Positions 1 through 7,284 of a stretch of DNA of 16,472 bases are shown in pieces. The notes under the pieces are model-generated. The model was not told the DNA's origin. It did no database searches and saw nothing but the letters and a program-made list of their open reading frames with translations. The stretch is from positions 1-16,472 of the forward strand of contig CAMPGU010000067.1 in NCBI GenBank assembly GCA_946885645.1. Direction: 5' to 3'. Within the stretch, counting starts at the first letter, position 1. Every line of letters starts with the position of its first letter. The translations under genes and the position numbers were made by a program. The DNA is from an uncultured Haloferula sp. Its GTDB lineage: Bacteria > Verrucomicrobiota > Verrucomicrobiae > Verrucomicrobiales > Akkermansiaceae.

Positions 1-1179
1 TTCCACGATAGCGAGGGCGAGCTGGCGGCAAATCTTCAGGAGTCCCTCTCTTCCATCCGCGTGATTCAGGCCTTCACCATGGAGGCCGCGAACAACCGCG
101 TCTTCGGGGAAAGGGCGGAGACCAGCGTCCGCGAGAACCTGAAGAAATCGGGCGCGGAGCTTTCGTTCGGGTGGGTGATCGGCGTCATCATGGCGATCGG
201 CACCGCCGCCGTGGTATGGGTGGGTGCGAATGCGGTGCTGAACGGCAAGCTGTATCCCGGAGACGTGCTCGTCTTCCTCGCCTACCTGGGGACGCTCTAT
301 CAGCCGCTCAATGCCTTCAGCCAGGGCGCGGGGGTCTTCCACTCCGCTTCCGCGCAACTCGCACGCGTCTATGAGATCCTGGATGAACCGCTCACGATCG
401 CGGATCAGGAATGCGGGGTCGTCCCAACGGAGCTCGAAGGCGAAATCGAGTTCGATGAGGTGAGCTTCAGCTACGAGGAGAACCGGGTCGCTTTGCACGG
501 CATCTCCTTCCGCGTCCCGCCCGGACAGGTGCTCGCGCTGGTAGGCAGGACCGGCTCCGGCAAGTCCACGCTAGCGAGCTTGTTGCTGCGCTTTTACGAC
601 CCTGCGGAGGGCTCGGTGCTTCTCGACGGCCGCGACCTCCGTTCGCTGCGTCTCTCGTGGCTTCGGTCGCGGATCAGCATTGTTTTCCAGGATCCCTTCC
701 TCTTCTCGGCCACCATTCGCGAAAACATCGCGCAGGGAAACCCGGAGGCGTCCGAGGAACAGATCCGGCTGGCGGCCCGCCGCGCCCAGGCGGAGGATTT
801 CATCCTGAAACTGCCCCAGGGATTCGACACCCCGCTGGGCGAACGCGGCGTGAATCTCTCCGGCGGCCAGCGTCAGCGCATCTCTATCGCCCGCGCATTC
901 CTGAAGGATGCTCCTGTTCTCATCCTGGATGAACCCACCTCCGCCCTGGATGCCGGGACCGAGCGTGACCTTCTCGGGGCGCTGGAGGAGCTCATGAAAG
1001 GCCGCACGACCATCATCATCGCGCACCGCCTTTCCACCATCCGCCGTGCCGACCTGATCGGCGTGCTGGAAGGGGGGAGGCTCATCGAATTCGGCACGCG
1101 GTCCGAACTTATGGGAAGCCGCGGCCGCTTCCATGACCTCGTCACGTCCGAGACCCACTTTTCTGCGAACGATTCGTGA
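1..1179 (+). CDS. ABC exporter, fused membrane and ATPase domains (5' partial)
   Basis: This is the C-terminal part of an ABC-type exporter half-transporter that uses ATP to drive a lipid, drug or peptide-like substrate across the inner membrane. The reading frame is open from base 1, ahead of the first possible internal GTG at 61, so the gene starts upstream of the window; about 392 codons are present. The first ~115 residues are the end of the transmembrane domain, with the coupling-helix style segment LQESLSSIRVIQAF and two hydrophobic helices. The ATPase domain follows: Walker A GRTGSGKST (544-570), Q-loop in QDPFLFSATIREN, signature LSGGQ (856-870), Walker B LILDEP (919-936) and the switch histidine in AHRLS (1021-1035). 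All catalytic residues are intact. The architecture matches MsbA/LmrA-type exporters, but the substrate cannot be told. No clear terminator lies before the next gene, 46 bp on. Confidence 0.95.
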   Translation, partial: FHDSEGELAANLQESLSSIRVIQAFTMEAANNRVFGERAETSVRENLKKSGAELSFGWVIGVIMAIGTAAVVWVGANAVLNGKLYPGDVLVFLAYLGTLYQPLNAFSQGAGVFHSASAQLARVYEILDEPLTIADQECGVVPTELEGEIEFDEVSFSYEENRVALHGISFRVPPGQVLALVGRTGSGKSTLASLLLRFYDPAEGSVLLDGRDLRSLRLSWLRSRISIVFQDPFLFSATIRENIAQGNPEASEEQIRLAARRAQAEDFILKLPQGFDTPLGERGVNLSGGQRQRISIARAFLKDAPVLILDEPTSALDAGTERDLLGALEELMKGRTTIIIAHRLSTIRRADLIGVLEGGRLIEFGTRSELMGSRGRFHDLVTSETHFSANDS

Positions 1180-1225
1180 GGAGCCCCCAAAGGCACCTGT
1201 CTGCAAGTAAACCACCGCATACTAT

Positions 1226-1756
1226 ATGAAAACCGTCGCCACGATTGCATTGACCCTCGCCTTGGCCACCGCGGCTCCCGCTCTGGAACATGTCACCCTC
1301 ACCGGAGTCACCACCTCACAAACGGTCCTTCCGACGTCACTGATTGAAGTGGTCGGCACCAACAAGAACAACGACGGGACCGCTGACAATCTGAAGCTGA
1401 CCTTCGCCGACGGATCTATTACCAGAATGGTCCTTCGCGGGAAGGAGTCCGGACAGTTCAGCGACATGAGGGGGAATGTTTTCACCGGCCTCACTGCGGT
1501 AGCGCTCGAACAATCCAACGGTACACCGGCACCGAATACGTCCGTGACCCTCAAGATCACGCCGGCCAGCGAGATCGGCGCGGTCCCTGCCGGTGCCGTA
1601 CTGGTCCTTCCGGAAAACTCCGCGGGCATCTACGACGTCGTGATCGAGTCGAGCGACGATCTGGTGAACTGGTCCACCGTCATCACCCACGTGGTAGATG
1701 CCACCACCTCCCCCAATTTCTTCAGGGCCAGGATCATTAAATCTGCCGCTCCATAA
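1226..1756 (+). CDS. Small Sec-exported protein of unknown function
   Basis: A 176-residue protein with a clear Sec signal peptide: the N-region MKT, a hydrophobic Ala/Leu core, and a probable APA cleavage site near residue 19. The mature part is predicted to be mostly beta strand, rich in Thr, Val and Ser, with no cysteine and no membrane helix after the signal. The C-terminal part (about residues 132-172, DVVIESSDDLVNWSTV through NFFRARI) resembles an ending I recall from many verrucomicrobial exoproteins, where an 'SSDDLVNW' style strand is followed by a final 'FFRxR' strand. I do not recognise a named family and assign no function. The ATG at 1226 is the natural start because the signal peptide begins there, although no strong Shine-Dalgarno sequence precedes it. 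It lies 46 bp after the ABC exporter gene on the same strand and may be cotranscribed; a stem-loop follows at 1787-1812. Confidence 0.8.
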   Translation: MKTVATIALTLALATAAPALEHVTLTGVTTSQTVLPTSLIEVVGTNKNNDGTADNLKLTFADGSITRMVLRGKESGQFSDMRGNVFTGLTAVALEQSNGTPAPNTSVTLKITPASEIGAVPAGAVLVLPENSAGIYDVVIESSDDLVNWSTVITHVVDATTSPNFFRARIIKSAAP

Positions 1757-1786
1757 AAGCCGAGCACGAGCATTTCCAAATAGACC

Positions 1787-1812
1787 GCGGGCCCCAGTGC
1801 CGCGGGGTCCGC
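1787..1812 (+). terminator. Strong stem-loop after the small exported protein gene
   Basis: GCGGGCCCC (1787-1795) pairs with GGGGTCCGC (1804-1812) over nine base pairs with one G-U pair and an eight-base loop. It lies 31 bp after the stop codon at 1756, the expected place for a transcript end. No U-tract follows, so it is either an RNA-end stabilising or Rho-assisted structure, or part of the CCGCGG-rich block. Confidence 0.4.
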
Positions 1813-1847
1813 CGCGCAAGGCATTCGCATAGGCGGACACGTGCATT

Positions 1848-1863
1848 CCGCGGACGTCCGCGG
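1848..1863. promoter_or_regulatory. Perfect 16-bp palindrome, possible operator
   Basis: CCGCGGACGTCCGCGG is a perfect 16-bp palindrome 99 bp before the ROK gene. It is made of two CCGCGG hexamers around ACGT. Three more CCGCGG copies lie close by (1785-1790, 1800-1805, 1903-1908). The position suits a binding site for a dimeric regulator of the ROK gene, but no known consensus is recognised, and a DNA-methylation or structural role is equally possible. Confidence 0.3.
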
Positions 1864-1949
1864 TGAAGCCGAGGTGCTATGTTCGCACAGTTTAGTTCCC
1901 ATCCGCGGGTGTCGCCTACACAGTCGTCCCACCTTCTTGCCGAAACGAT

Positions 1950-1954
1950 GGAGG
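1950..1954 (+). promoter_or_regulatory. Ribosome binding site of the ROK gene
   Basis: GGAGG lies eight bases before the ATG at 1963. It is one of the few good Shine-Dalgarno sequences in the window and fixes the start of the ROK gene. Confidence 0.7.
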
Positions 1955-1962
1955 ATGCCTGA

Positions 1963-2898
1963 ATGAGAGTCTTAGTCGCTGATTTCGGAGGAACGCGGAT
2001 CAAGTCCGGCCTTGTTGAGGACGGCCGCCTGCTTTCCGTGCACATCCACGACACCCCCGGAGGGAGAACGTTGGAACCTCAGTTGCCGGAGCTCCGGCGC
2101 CTCTTCGGGAAGTTAGGAGGGGATGTCCCTCCGGAGGCGATGATCTGGGCGCTGCCTTGCATTGTCGCGCCCGACCGGCGTACCGTCACGCGGACTTTTG
2201 GGAAGTTTGAGGATGCGCCCGACCTGGATCTCTCCGGTTGGGTGGAGCACCATTTCGGCATCCCGCTGCTCTTGGAAAACGACGCCCGCGCAGCGGCGAT
2301 AGGTGAATGGTTCCAAGGAGCCGGACAAGGGTGCCTGGACATGGTGATGGTAACGCTGGGAACCGGGATCGGAACCGCCGTCATCCTCGACGGGCGTCCC
2401 TTGTATGGTGACACCGGCATGGCCGGAAATCTCGGTGGCCACGATGTCATTCACGTGGGAGGAAGGGAATGTACCTGCGGGCAACGCGGCTGCGCCGAGG
2501 CCCATGTCGCGACCTGGGCGCTGCCGGGTATTGCGCGGGAGTCCCCGCTTTTTCCGGCGAGCGCTCTGGCGGACAGCGAGCGCCTCGACTACCGGGAGGT
2601 GTTCGCGCAAGCCGCAAGCGGTGACGCGCTTGCCCGCGAGTTGAAAGCGAGCGCCATACGCGACTGGACAGCGGTGCTGGCGAACCTGATACCGCAGTTC
2701 GATCCGGAGCGGGTTGTAATCGGCGGAGGCATCATGGAGGGAAAGGAAGAAATCCTGCCATTGCTTGAGGAATCGCTGTGGCAGGTGCTTCCCCACTCGC
2801 GGAAGGTCCGCCTTTACGCCACCGCCTTGGGAGAATTCGCCGCGCTATTCGGCGGCGCGGTTCTTTGGAAAGAGCGAGCCACCTCCTTTACTCTGTAA
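1963..2898 (+). CDS. ROK-family sugar kinase-like protein
   Basis: A 311-residue cytoplasmic protein of the ROK family, whose members phosphorylate hexoses or N-acetylated amino sugars with ATP. Seen: the N-terminal phosphate-binding motif DFGGTRIK (7-14); LENDARA (104-110), with Asp107 as the catalytic base; the second phosphate loop LGTGIGTAV (132-140); and the ROK zinc site, formed by His160 and the cysteines of CTCGQRGC (170, 172, 177). No N-terminal winged helix is present, so it is a kinase-type rather than a repressor-type ROK protein, of normal length. The odd point is that the usual sugar-binding motif E-x-G-H is replaced by LGGH (157-160), so the conserved glutamate is missing; glucokinase should not be assumed. 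The start is set by GGAGG at 1950-1954. The gene stands alone, convergent with the large exoprotein gene at 3374-5905. Confidence 0.9.
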   Translation: MRVLVADFGGTRIKSGLVEDGRLLSVHIHDTPGGRTLEPQLPELRRLFGKLGGDVPPEAMIWALPCIVAPDRRTVTRTFGKFEDAPDLDLSGWVEHHFGIPLLLENDARAAAIGEWFQGAGQGCLDMVMVTLGTGIGTAVILDGRPLYGDTGMAGNLGGHDVIHVGGRECTCGQRGCAEAHVATWALPGIARESPLFPASALADSERLDYREVFAQAASGDALARELKASAIRDWTAVLANLIPQFDPERVVIGGGIMEGKEEILPLLEESLWQVLPHSRKVRLYATALGEFAALFGGAVLWKERATSFTL

Positions 2899-3223
2899 CG
2901 ACGAGCGTTCGCATGTGGAGCTCGCGGGATGGCGGACAAATGCGGGAGCGGCTAAGCGGAACTCATGGAGGTCCTGTCTCGGCAAACCGAGCCCGGGAGC
3001 ATCCGCTTCCGGGGAGTGCAAATCCGGACCGCTTGTTTTGAAATCAGTCGGCATCCCGACTCCAACAGCAGACCGGAATTCAAAATTGGAAAGGTTCTTA
3101 GATCTTCGAATATTTGCGCAGGAGCTTTGATCAGGCCCAAAACACAACGGGCAGAGAGGTCGGCGGCGGCTTCAAGTCAGCTCGCCTGACGCCTCGCTGC
3201 GGGGCGGTAATCCTGACAAGGAC

Positions 3224-3238
3224 CGGTCGGTCGGTCGG
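3224..3238. repeat. CGGT tetranucleotide microrepeat
   Basis: The unit CGGT is repeated nearly four times in a row (CGGTCGGTCGGTCGG) inside the noncoding stretch, just before the 9-bp stem at 3237. It is short and may simply be a slippage tract. Confidence 0.6.
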
Positions 3239-3277
3239 GCTCCGCTCCCGGAAAACCCTGATCCGGATGCGGAGCCC
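3237..3277. repeat. Extended stem-loop with 9-bp perfect outer stem
   Basis: GGGCTCCGC (3237-3245) is perfectly complementary to GCGGAGCCC (3269-3277). Inside, CCGG (3248-3251) can pair with CCGG (3263-3266) after a small internal loop, leaving an 11-base apical loop. It lies between convergent genes and has no U-tract on either strand. Confidence 0.5.
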
Positions 3278-3318
3278 TGCAACCGCAGCCAGCCAACCGG
3301 AATCGGCCGCGGAACTTC

Positions 3319-3347
3319 GGCAACCGCCAGTGGCCCCGGCGGTTGCC
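3319..3347 (-). terminator. 10-bp perfect stem-loop downstream of the large exoprotein gene
   Basis: GGCAACCGCC (3319-3328) and GGCGGTTGCC (3338-3347) form a perfect 10-bp stem with a 9-base loop. It lies 27 bp beyond the stop codon (3374-3376) of the minus-strand gene, a usual terminator position. No T-run follows on the minus strand; on the plus strand AAATTTGTT follows, so it may work for either direction or as an mRNA 3' stabiliser. Confidence 0.5.
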
Positions 3348-3373
3348 AAATTTGTTATGTGCCGGTGGGCGGC

Positions 3374-5905
3374 TCAGGGAGTCGTTGCGACGTCAACCGC
3401 AAGCCTGGCAAAAAGCCGCCCGTCAGCCGCGAGGACGCGAGGAATATGAACAGTGACCGAGTCGATCCCGGCACCGAAGCCATTGGGGACGGTTACGACC
3501 GAAACGCCGTTCTCCCCATCCATCGCGGTGATCCAACCCGTGAGGTTCGAGCCGTATTGAACAGCCGGTCCATCCGCAATCGAGGCGCTGCTACGACGGA
3601 AGGTGAAAGCGAAGTGGGTCGGGTCAAGGGTGCTGGTCGGTGCGGCGGCGGGGCTCCGCGTGGTGGGACTAGAGCCAAGGACAAATTCGATGGCGTTGGA
3701 GAAGCCGTCGTCATCATAATCGTTGCCCGGAGCTGCGTCCGCTCCACTGAGACCCCAGGTGTCGGCAATGTATTGCTCGAACGGAGTGCTGCCTGACGGT
3801 TCCGAGCTGTAAAATAGAACTTCCTGGATACCCGAGTTGTTGGCCGCACCGGCGGTCAGAGTTGCATCGAGGCGAATGTAGCGTGCGGTGACCGGCGCAA
3901 AAGCCCGGCGGTACGGCCAAACATTGGCTCCGGGAGTGAAACTCAGCGTGGTCACACCGGTGCTGAACGTGGGATCATCCGAGAATAGCAGGTCGAAGGC
4001 GGTGGTTCGATCGACGGCCGCGAGGCGATCAAAGAAATCGAAACCTACGATGGGTTTCGACGTTCCCAGGTCGAACTCCACGAACATTTCCTCACCCAGC
4101 CCTTGAGAGGCATATTCGCTCCCGGCACTTCGTCCGGCATCGCCATCCGCAGCATTGTCCCAAGCGTAGTCGTTGCTAAAGGGAGTGGCTCCTCCGATCA
4201 CCCCAGCGGGCGCATTGTGCCAACCTGCAGGGGTGTCGAGGATTCTAAACTCCGTACCTCCCAGATTCTGAGCCGATCCCGTCGAGGTCACCGCCTCCCA
4301 GCGAGCGTAGCGCGCGACGGTAGGGGTGAGAGGCTGAATGAAGGCGCGACCGTCGGAGCCGGTCGGATCAAAGGTATGGATGACGTCGGTTTCTTCGAAG
4401 ACAGGGTCGTTGCTGAGGATCAAGCGCGATGTGCCAACGACATCGTTGTTGTTGAGGCGGGTCAGCATGATCATCCGGTCCATCGACACCGGTGCCCCGA
4501 AGTCGAGTTCCACCCAAGTGCCGTCCGCTTGGGAGAGCGGCGTGCCGGCGCCCCCGCCGGCGGTGGCGAACTGGGATGTCGTGCCGTCAAAGAGGTTCGC
4601 GGCCGTGAATCCTCCATTGAAGCCTGGTGAAGCGCCCGTGATCGTGGGATGAGAGAACACGGCAAGTAGATCCGTGGACGCCTGAATTTCGACGATCTCC
4701 ACCGAACCTTCGAAGCCATAGTGGTTGCTGGTAATTTCCAAGGTGGCCGTGAAATTGCCGTCCACACCTTGCGGATCGAAGGTCACGGTGATGGTGCCGG
4801 TACTCGCCGCGGGGATGGAGGAAGGATAGGAATCGAGGGAAAAGTTGGCGGCGTCGGGACCGGTGATGGCGACGTCGGAGATGGTCAGGGTCTGGGCGAG
4901 GCCGACGTTCTCCAGAGGGATCTGTACTTGCCGGGTCGCCGAGGAAAGAGTCCCCGGGAACGTGAAGGTATCCGCCACCGAAAGAGCGGGATCGGGTTGG
5001 GCATCCGCTTGAAGGGATATCTCGGTTTGGGTGCCGGGAACTCCTCCTTTGTTGCTCGTGATCACGATCACCGCGGTAAATGGCCCCTGAATGCCTTGTG
5101 GGTCAAAGGTCAGGTCGATGGTGCCGGATCCTCCACCCGCTGCGAGTGTCGATGGGAAAGCGTCCACGGAGAAGAAGTCCGCATCGAAGCCCCCCACGAT
5201 AACACTGGAAACCTCAAGGGTTTGGGTAGAGCCGGAATTGCTAATAGGGATGCTAACCTGGGTGGCGGCGACAGAACTCACGGCACCCAGGTTGAAAGCG
5301 GCCGGAGCGTTGAGAGCCGGATCCATCACTTGCGTGAACATCACCTCCGACAGGCCGGTATAGGCATCGCCATAGTTGGAATCTATCCTGAGGCGCGCGT
5401 GCGTAATATTGTTATTTCCGGTGAGGCTGAAATGTTGGGCGCTGATGTAGGTATTGTTCGGCGACTGGGTAAGAATCGCGTCGCTTAGGACTTCGGTGAA
5501 ATCGACGCCATCGGTGGATACCAGGATGTCGAATTGCTGAACGCCGCGCGACGTCAGGTTCGTCTGGTTGCCATTCCAAATATGAATGGCGTCGAGGTTA
5601 AACGAACCGCCGAGGTCGAAATCGATCGTCGGAGTGGGATCGCCAGTGCCGGTGTGCCACTGATCGTTAGCGCTTTGGTGATTCCTATGAACGGCGGTGA
5701 CGTCGTAGGAGGCCGGCGTCTCGTTTCCAGGCGTGCTGCCCGCGACGCGGAGCCCGGAGTTGTTGACGAGGTTATCGTCGATGATGTTGCCATTGTCACC
5801 CCATTCGGAGCTGGCGGTGGCAATGACGTCTCTGATGACTTCCGCCGCCTGAAGCGGTAGAGCGAGGAGTAAGGCAATAATGATTATGGGTTTCATGATG
5901 GGCAT
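3374..5905 (-). CDS. Large secreted multidomain protein with discoidin-like and choice-of-anchor D domains
   Basis: An 843-residue exported protein. Order: signal peptide (hydrophobic core 7-17, cleavage after LQA or QAA near 20-21); an F5/8-type C (discoidin-like) domain, about 22-192; two tandem Ig-like choice-of-anchor D units, about 196-300 and 306-410; two further discoidin-like domains, about 414-557 and 560-700; an Asp-rich calcium loop, NDYDDDGFSNAIEFVLGSSP (728-747), of the thrombospondin-3/dockerin-like kind; and a beta-rich C-terminal segment, about 755-838. Discoidin-like domains usually bind carbohydrate, and the calcium loop plus final segment are common endings of verrucomicrobial exoproteins, so a carbohydrate-binding or adhesive surface protein is inferred. 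No enzyme domain, PEP-CTERM motif or C-terminal helix is seen. The start at 5905 could instead be the ATG at 5896 (MKP), which gives a more usual signal peptide. It is divergent from the GntR gene. Confidence 0.88.
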   Translation of the reverse strand: MPIMKPIIIIALLLALPLQAAEVIRDVIATASSEWGDNGNIIDDNLVNNSGLRVAGSTPGNETPASYDVTAVHRNHQSANDQWHTGTGDPTPTIDFDLGGSFNLDAIHIWNGNQTNLTSRGVQQFDILVSTDGVDFTEVLSDAILTQSPNNTYISAQHFSLTGNNNITHARLRIDSNYGDAYTGLSEVMFTQVMDPALNAPAAFNLGAVSSVAATQVSIPISNSGSTQTLEVSSVIVGGFDADFFSVDAFPSTLAAGGGSGTIDLTFDPQGIQGPFTAVIVITSNKGGVPGTQTEISLQADAQPDPALSVADTFTFPGTLSSATRQVQIPLENVGLAQTLTISDVAITGPDAANFSLDSYPSSIPAASTGTITVTFDPQGVDGNFTATLEITSNHYGFEGSVEIVEIQASTDLLAVFSHPTITGASPGFNGGFTAANLFDGTTSQFATAGGGAGTPLSQADGTWVELDFGAPVSMDRMIMLTRLNNNDVVGTSRLILSNDPVFEETDVIHTFDPTGSDGRAFIQPLTPTVARYARWEAVTSTGSAQNLGGTEFRILDTPAGWHNAPAGVIGGATPFSNDYAWDNAADGDAGRSAGSEYASQGLGEEMFVEFDLGTSKPIVGFDFFDRLAAVDRTTAFDLLFSDDPTFSTGVTTLSFTPGANVWPYRRAFAPVTARYIRLDATLTAGAANNSGIQEVLFYSSEPSGSTPFEQYIADTWGLSGADAAPGNDYDDDGFSNAIEFVLGSSPTTRSPAAAPTSTLDPTHFAFTFRRSSASIADGPAVQYGSNLTGWITAMDGENGVSVVTVPNGFGAGIDSVTVHIPRVLAADGRLFARLAVDVATTP
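4676..5320 (-). repeat. Two tandem choice-of-anchor D units inside the exoprotein gene
   Basis: Two ~105-residue units (5006-5320 and 4676-4990 on the DNA) share the pattern DPAL, then QIP or SIP with N-x-G, a TL strand, DAxxFS, a PS turn, the signature TFDPQG, and ITSN. They are plainly an internal duplication of an immunoglobulin-like ASH/choice-of-anchor D fold, but have diverged in DNA sequence. Confidence 0.75.
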
Positions 5906-6330
5906 CGTCGAGGTTCTGAGCCCGGGGAAAGAGACCAGCCCCGGAAATGGCGTGGCCGGTGCCGATTCACCGAAGCTGACAGGACCAATACCGAACCGTA
6001 AAAGACCGAATGTTCAGACAAATACAACAGGAATTTTTGGCAGCGGCTGGGTCGGTGCGATCAGCTTGCGCGACTGACGGCTACCTCCGGCGCTCAGGCG
6101 GGCGAACGGCAGTTGGTCTCCATATTCCTCAATGCGTTTGCCCGATCACGTAAGGAAATCGGGCGTAAGGTGGGTCTGAAGCCGGGTCAACCGGGCTGAT
6201 CGACCTCATGTCGCTGCGCGCGCAGTCCCTGCGGGAAGGAGGATGTTCCCCAACTTTTCGCTCCATTATCGCTCCCCCAGCTAGAATATTTGACTGGGCC
6301 TTTGATCGAATGTATGAACAGAGTCGTCCC
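5906..6330. other. Divergent regulatory space between the exoprotein and GntR genes
   Basis: About 425 bp between divergent gene starts. It should hold promoters for both genes, but I see no convincing -35/-10 pair. The plus-strand frame that joins the GntR gene is open from 6208, but its first 41 codons do not look like the family. The only clear structure is the inverted repeat at 6140-6164. Confidence 0.5.
6140..6164. promoter_or_regulatory. Inverted repeat GCCCGAT-N11-ATCGGGC
   Basis: GCCCGAT (6140-6146) and ATCGGGC (6158-6164) are perfect inverted arms 11 bp apart, 18 bp from arm centre to arm centre, nearly two helical turns. Lying upstream of a GntR-family gene, it could be an autoregulatory operator, though it does not match the usual GT-N-TA-N-AC pattern of the family. 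A plain hairpin cannot be excluded. Confidence 0.3.
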
Positions 6331-7062
6331 ATGAGAATAGATCCCGGCAGTCCGATGCCTTTGCACGCCCAGGTGGAAAGCATGCTTCGCGAGTTGCTGA
6401 AGCAACGAAAGTATCAACAGGGCGAGCTCCTGCCGCCGGAGGCGAAGATTGCCAGCGACCTGGGAATCAGTCGGAACACCGTACGTGCGGCCATTTCACG
6501 GCTGGTGCAGGAGGGAATCCTGGAACGTAAAGCCGGCCGGGGAACGCGCTATGTGAATCAACCCGTGCTCACGAGCTTGAAGAATTGGCCAAGCTTCACT
6601 CGTGAGATGAAGCAGCGCGGAATCGAGCCGGTGGTGTTTTCTCTGAATGTGGAACTCCTCACTCCTTCTCCCCAGATCGTGGAGGCGCTTCGCCTTTCCA
6701 AGACGGAGGGCGCCGGGCGCATCCTCAAGATGGAGCGAATCCGCGGCTATAACGGTATTCCCGCCGTTCACTCGATCTCTTGGTTCCATCCACGGACAGC
6801 TCTTCAGGTGGATGACGACTTCTCTCGCCCTTTGTACCGGTTAATTCACGACAAGAGCGGCCTGGCTGCAGAATCTTCGGAGGAGGAAATCTCAGCTGCC
6901 CTCGCTGATCGGGACTTTGCGGAGAGGCTTTGCTGTAACATCGGAGACGCGGTCCTGGTCCGGAAGCGGATTGTCCGTAACGACGAGAAGAAAGAGCTCG
7001 AATACAACCTCAACCGCTATCGACCCGATCGCTTTACCTATGGGGTGACTCTCCAGAAGTAG
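6331..7062 (+). CDS. GntR-family transcriptional regulator, HutC/UTRA type
   Basis: A one-component DNA-binding repressor or activator that responds to a small molecule. Seen from the ATG at 6331 (243 residues, normal for the family): an N-terminal GntR winged helix-turn-helix, about 7-77, with LHAQVESMLRELL, the typical LPPEAKIASDLGISRNTVR helix pair and the wing GRGTRYV; then a UTRA ligand-binding domain, about 95-235, with the characteristic LKMERIRGYNGIPA and ELEYNLNRYRPDRFTY strands. The frame is open to ATGs at 6310 and 6208, but the extra residues do not resemble the family and no Shine-Dalgarno sequence supports either; 6331 or 6310 is most likely. It lies 222 bp before the DUF1549/DUF1553 gene on the same strand and is the natural candidate to control it, to control the divergent exoprotein gene, or both. 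The effector is unknown. Confidence 0.88.
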   Translation: MRIDPGSPMPLHAQVESMLRELLKQRKYQQGELLPPEAKIASDLGISRNTVRAAISRLVQEGILERKAGRGTRYVNQPVLTSLKNWPSFTREMKQRGIEPVVFSLNVELLTPSPQIVEALRLSKTEGAGRILKMERIRGYNGIPAVHSISWFHPRTALQVDDDFSRPLYRLIHDKSGLAAESSEEEISAALADRDFAERLCCNIGDAVLVRKRIVRNDEKKELEYNLNRYRPDRFTYGVTLQK

Positions 7063-7112
7063 TCCTTTCCCGTCGTGACCGCTCGCTAGTGATAGGCCGA
7101 TGAGGGGGAGAG

Positions 7113-7139
7113 GAGGAGAAAGCGCCCTACCCGCTCCTC
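7113..7139 (+). terminator. Weak imperfect stem-loop after the GntR gene
   Basis: GAGG (7113-7116) and AGCG (7121-7124) pair with CGCT and CCTC (7132-7139), with a four-base bulge and a seven-base loop. It lies 50 bp after the regulator's stop codon. No U-run follows, so the support is weak. Confidence 0.2.
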
Positions 7140-7284
7140 GGCGTGGGACCCGGGACATTTCGGTCCAAGCTAGAGGGAGCTTCCATGAGTTCTTCCAGCC
7201 ACGCTCCTTTTTGAAATACAAGCGCGAGTTCAGGCGTCCCGTTCATACAACCTGCCCTCTTATCAATAACCAATACTCTCATCG

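Larger units (their letters stand above)
2899..3373. other. 475-bp noncoding stretch rich in stem-loops
   Basis: This space lies between the 3' ends of two convergent genes and holds no convincing gene; its short ORFs overlap each other in several frames and match nothing recognised. It contains a series of inverted repeats: CTCGG/CCGAG with loop CAAA (2978-2991); CCCGGGA/TTCCGGG with one G-U (about 2992-3013); GTCGG/CCGAC with loop CATC (3047-3060); GTCAG/CTGAC (3176-3190); GCCTCG/CGGGGC with a 3-base loop (3191-3205); and the two longer stems listed separately at 3237-3277 and 3319-3347. A bidirectional termination zone is the simplest reading; a structured RNA is possible. Confidence 0.5.

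Noticed and set aside
571..1215. Minus-strand ORF of 214 codons opposite the ABC ATPase domain
   Set aside because: It is a shadow frame of a fully conserved ATPase domain.
2113..2796. Minus-strand ORF of 227 codons inside the ROK gene
   Set aside because: It is antisense to an intact, motif-rich ROK gene with a good ribosome site and shows no family features.
3224..3238. CGGT repeat as a sign of a CRISPR or phase-variable tract
   Set aside because: It has fewer than four 4-bp units without spacers and no coding frame to switch; no cas genes are present.
4721..5488. Plus-strand ORF of 255 codons opposite the large exoprotein gene
   Set aside because: Its product is low in complexity and rich in Gly, Arg and Asp as expected from reading GC-rich coding DNA backwards; the minus-strand gene has clear domains and a signal peptide.
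5880..6077. Plus-strand ORF of 65 codons near the exoprotein start
   Set aside because: It overlaps the start of the minus-strand gene, has no ribosome site and shows no recognisable family.
6208..6330. N-terminal extension of the GntR regulator from an upstream ATG
   Set aside because: The 41 extra residues do not resemble the family, and the protein from 6331 has the normal length and domain start.
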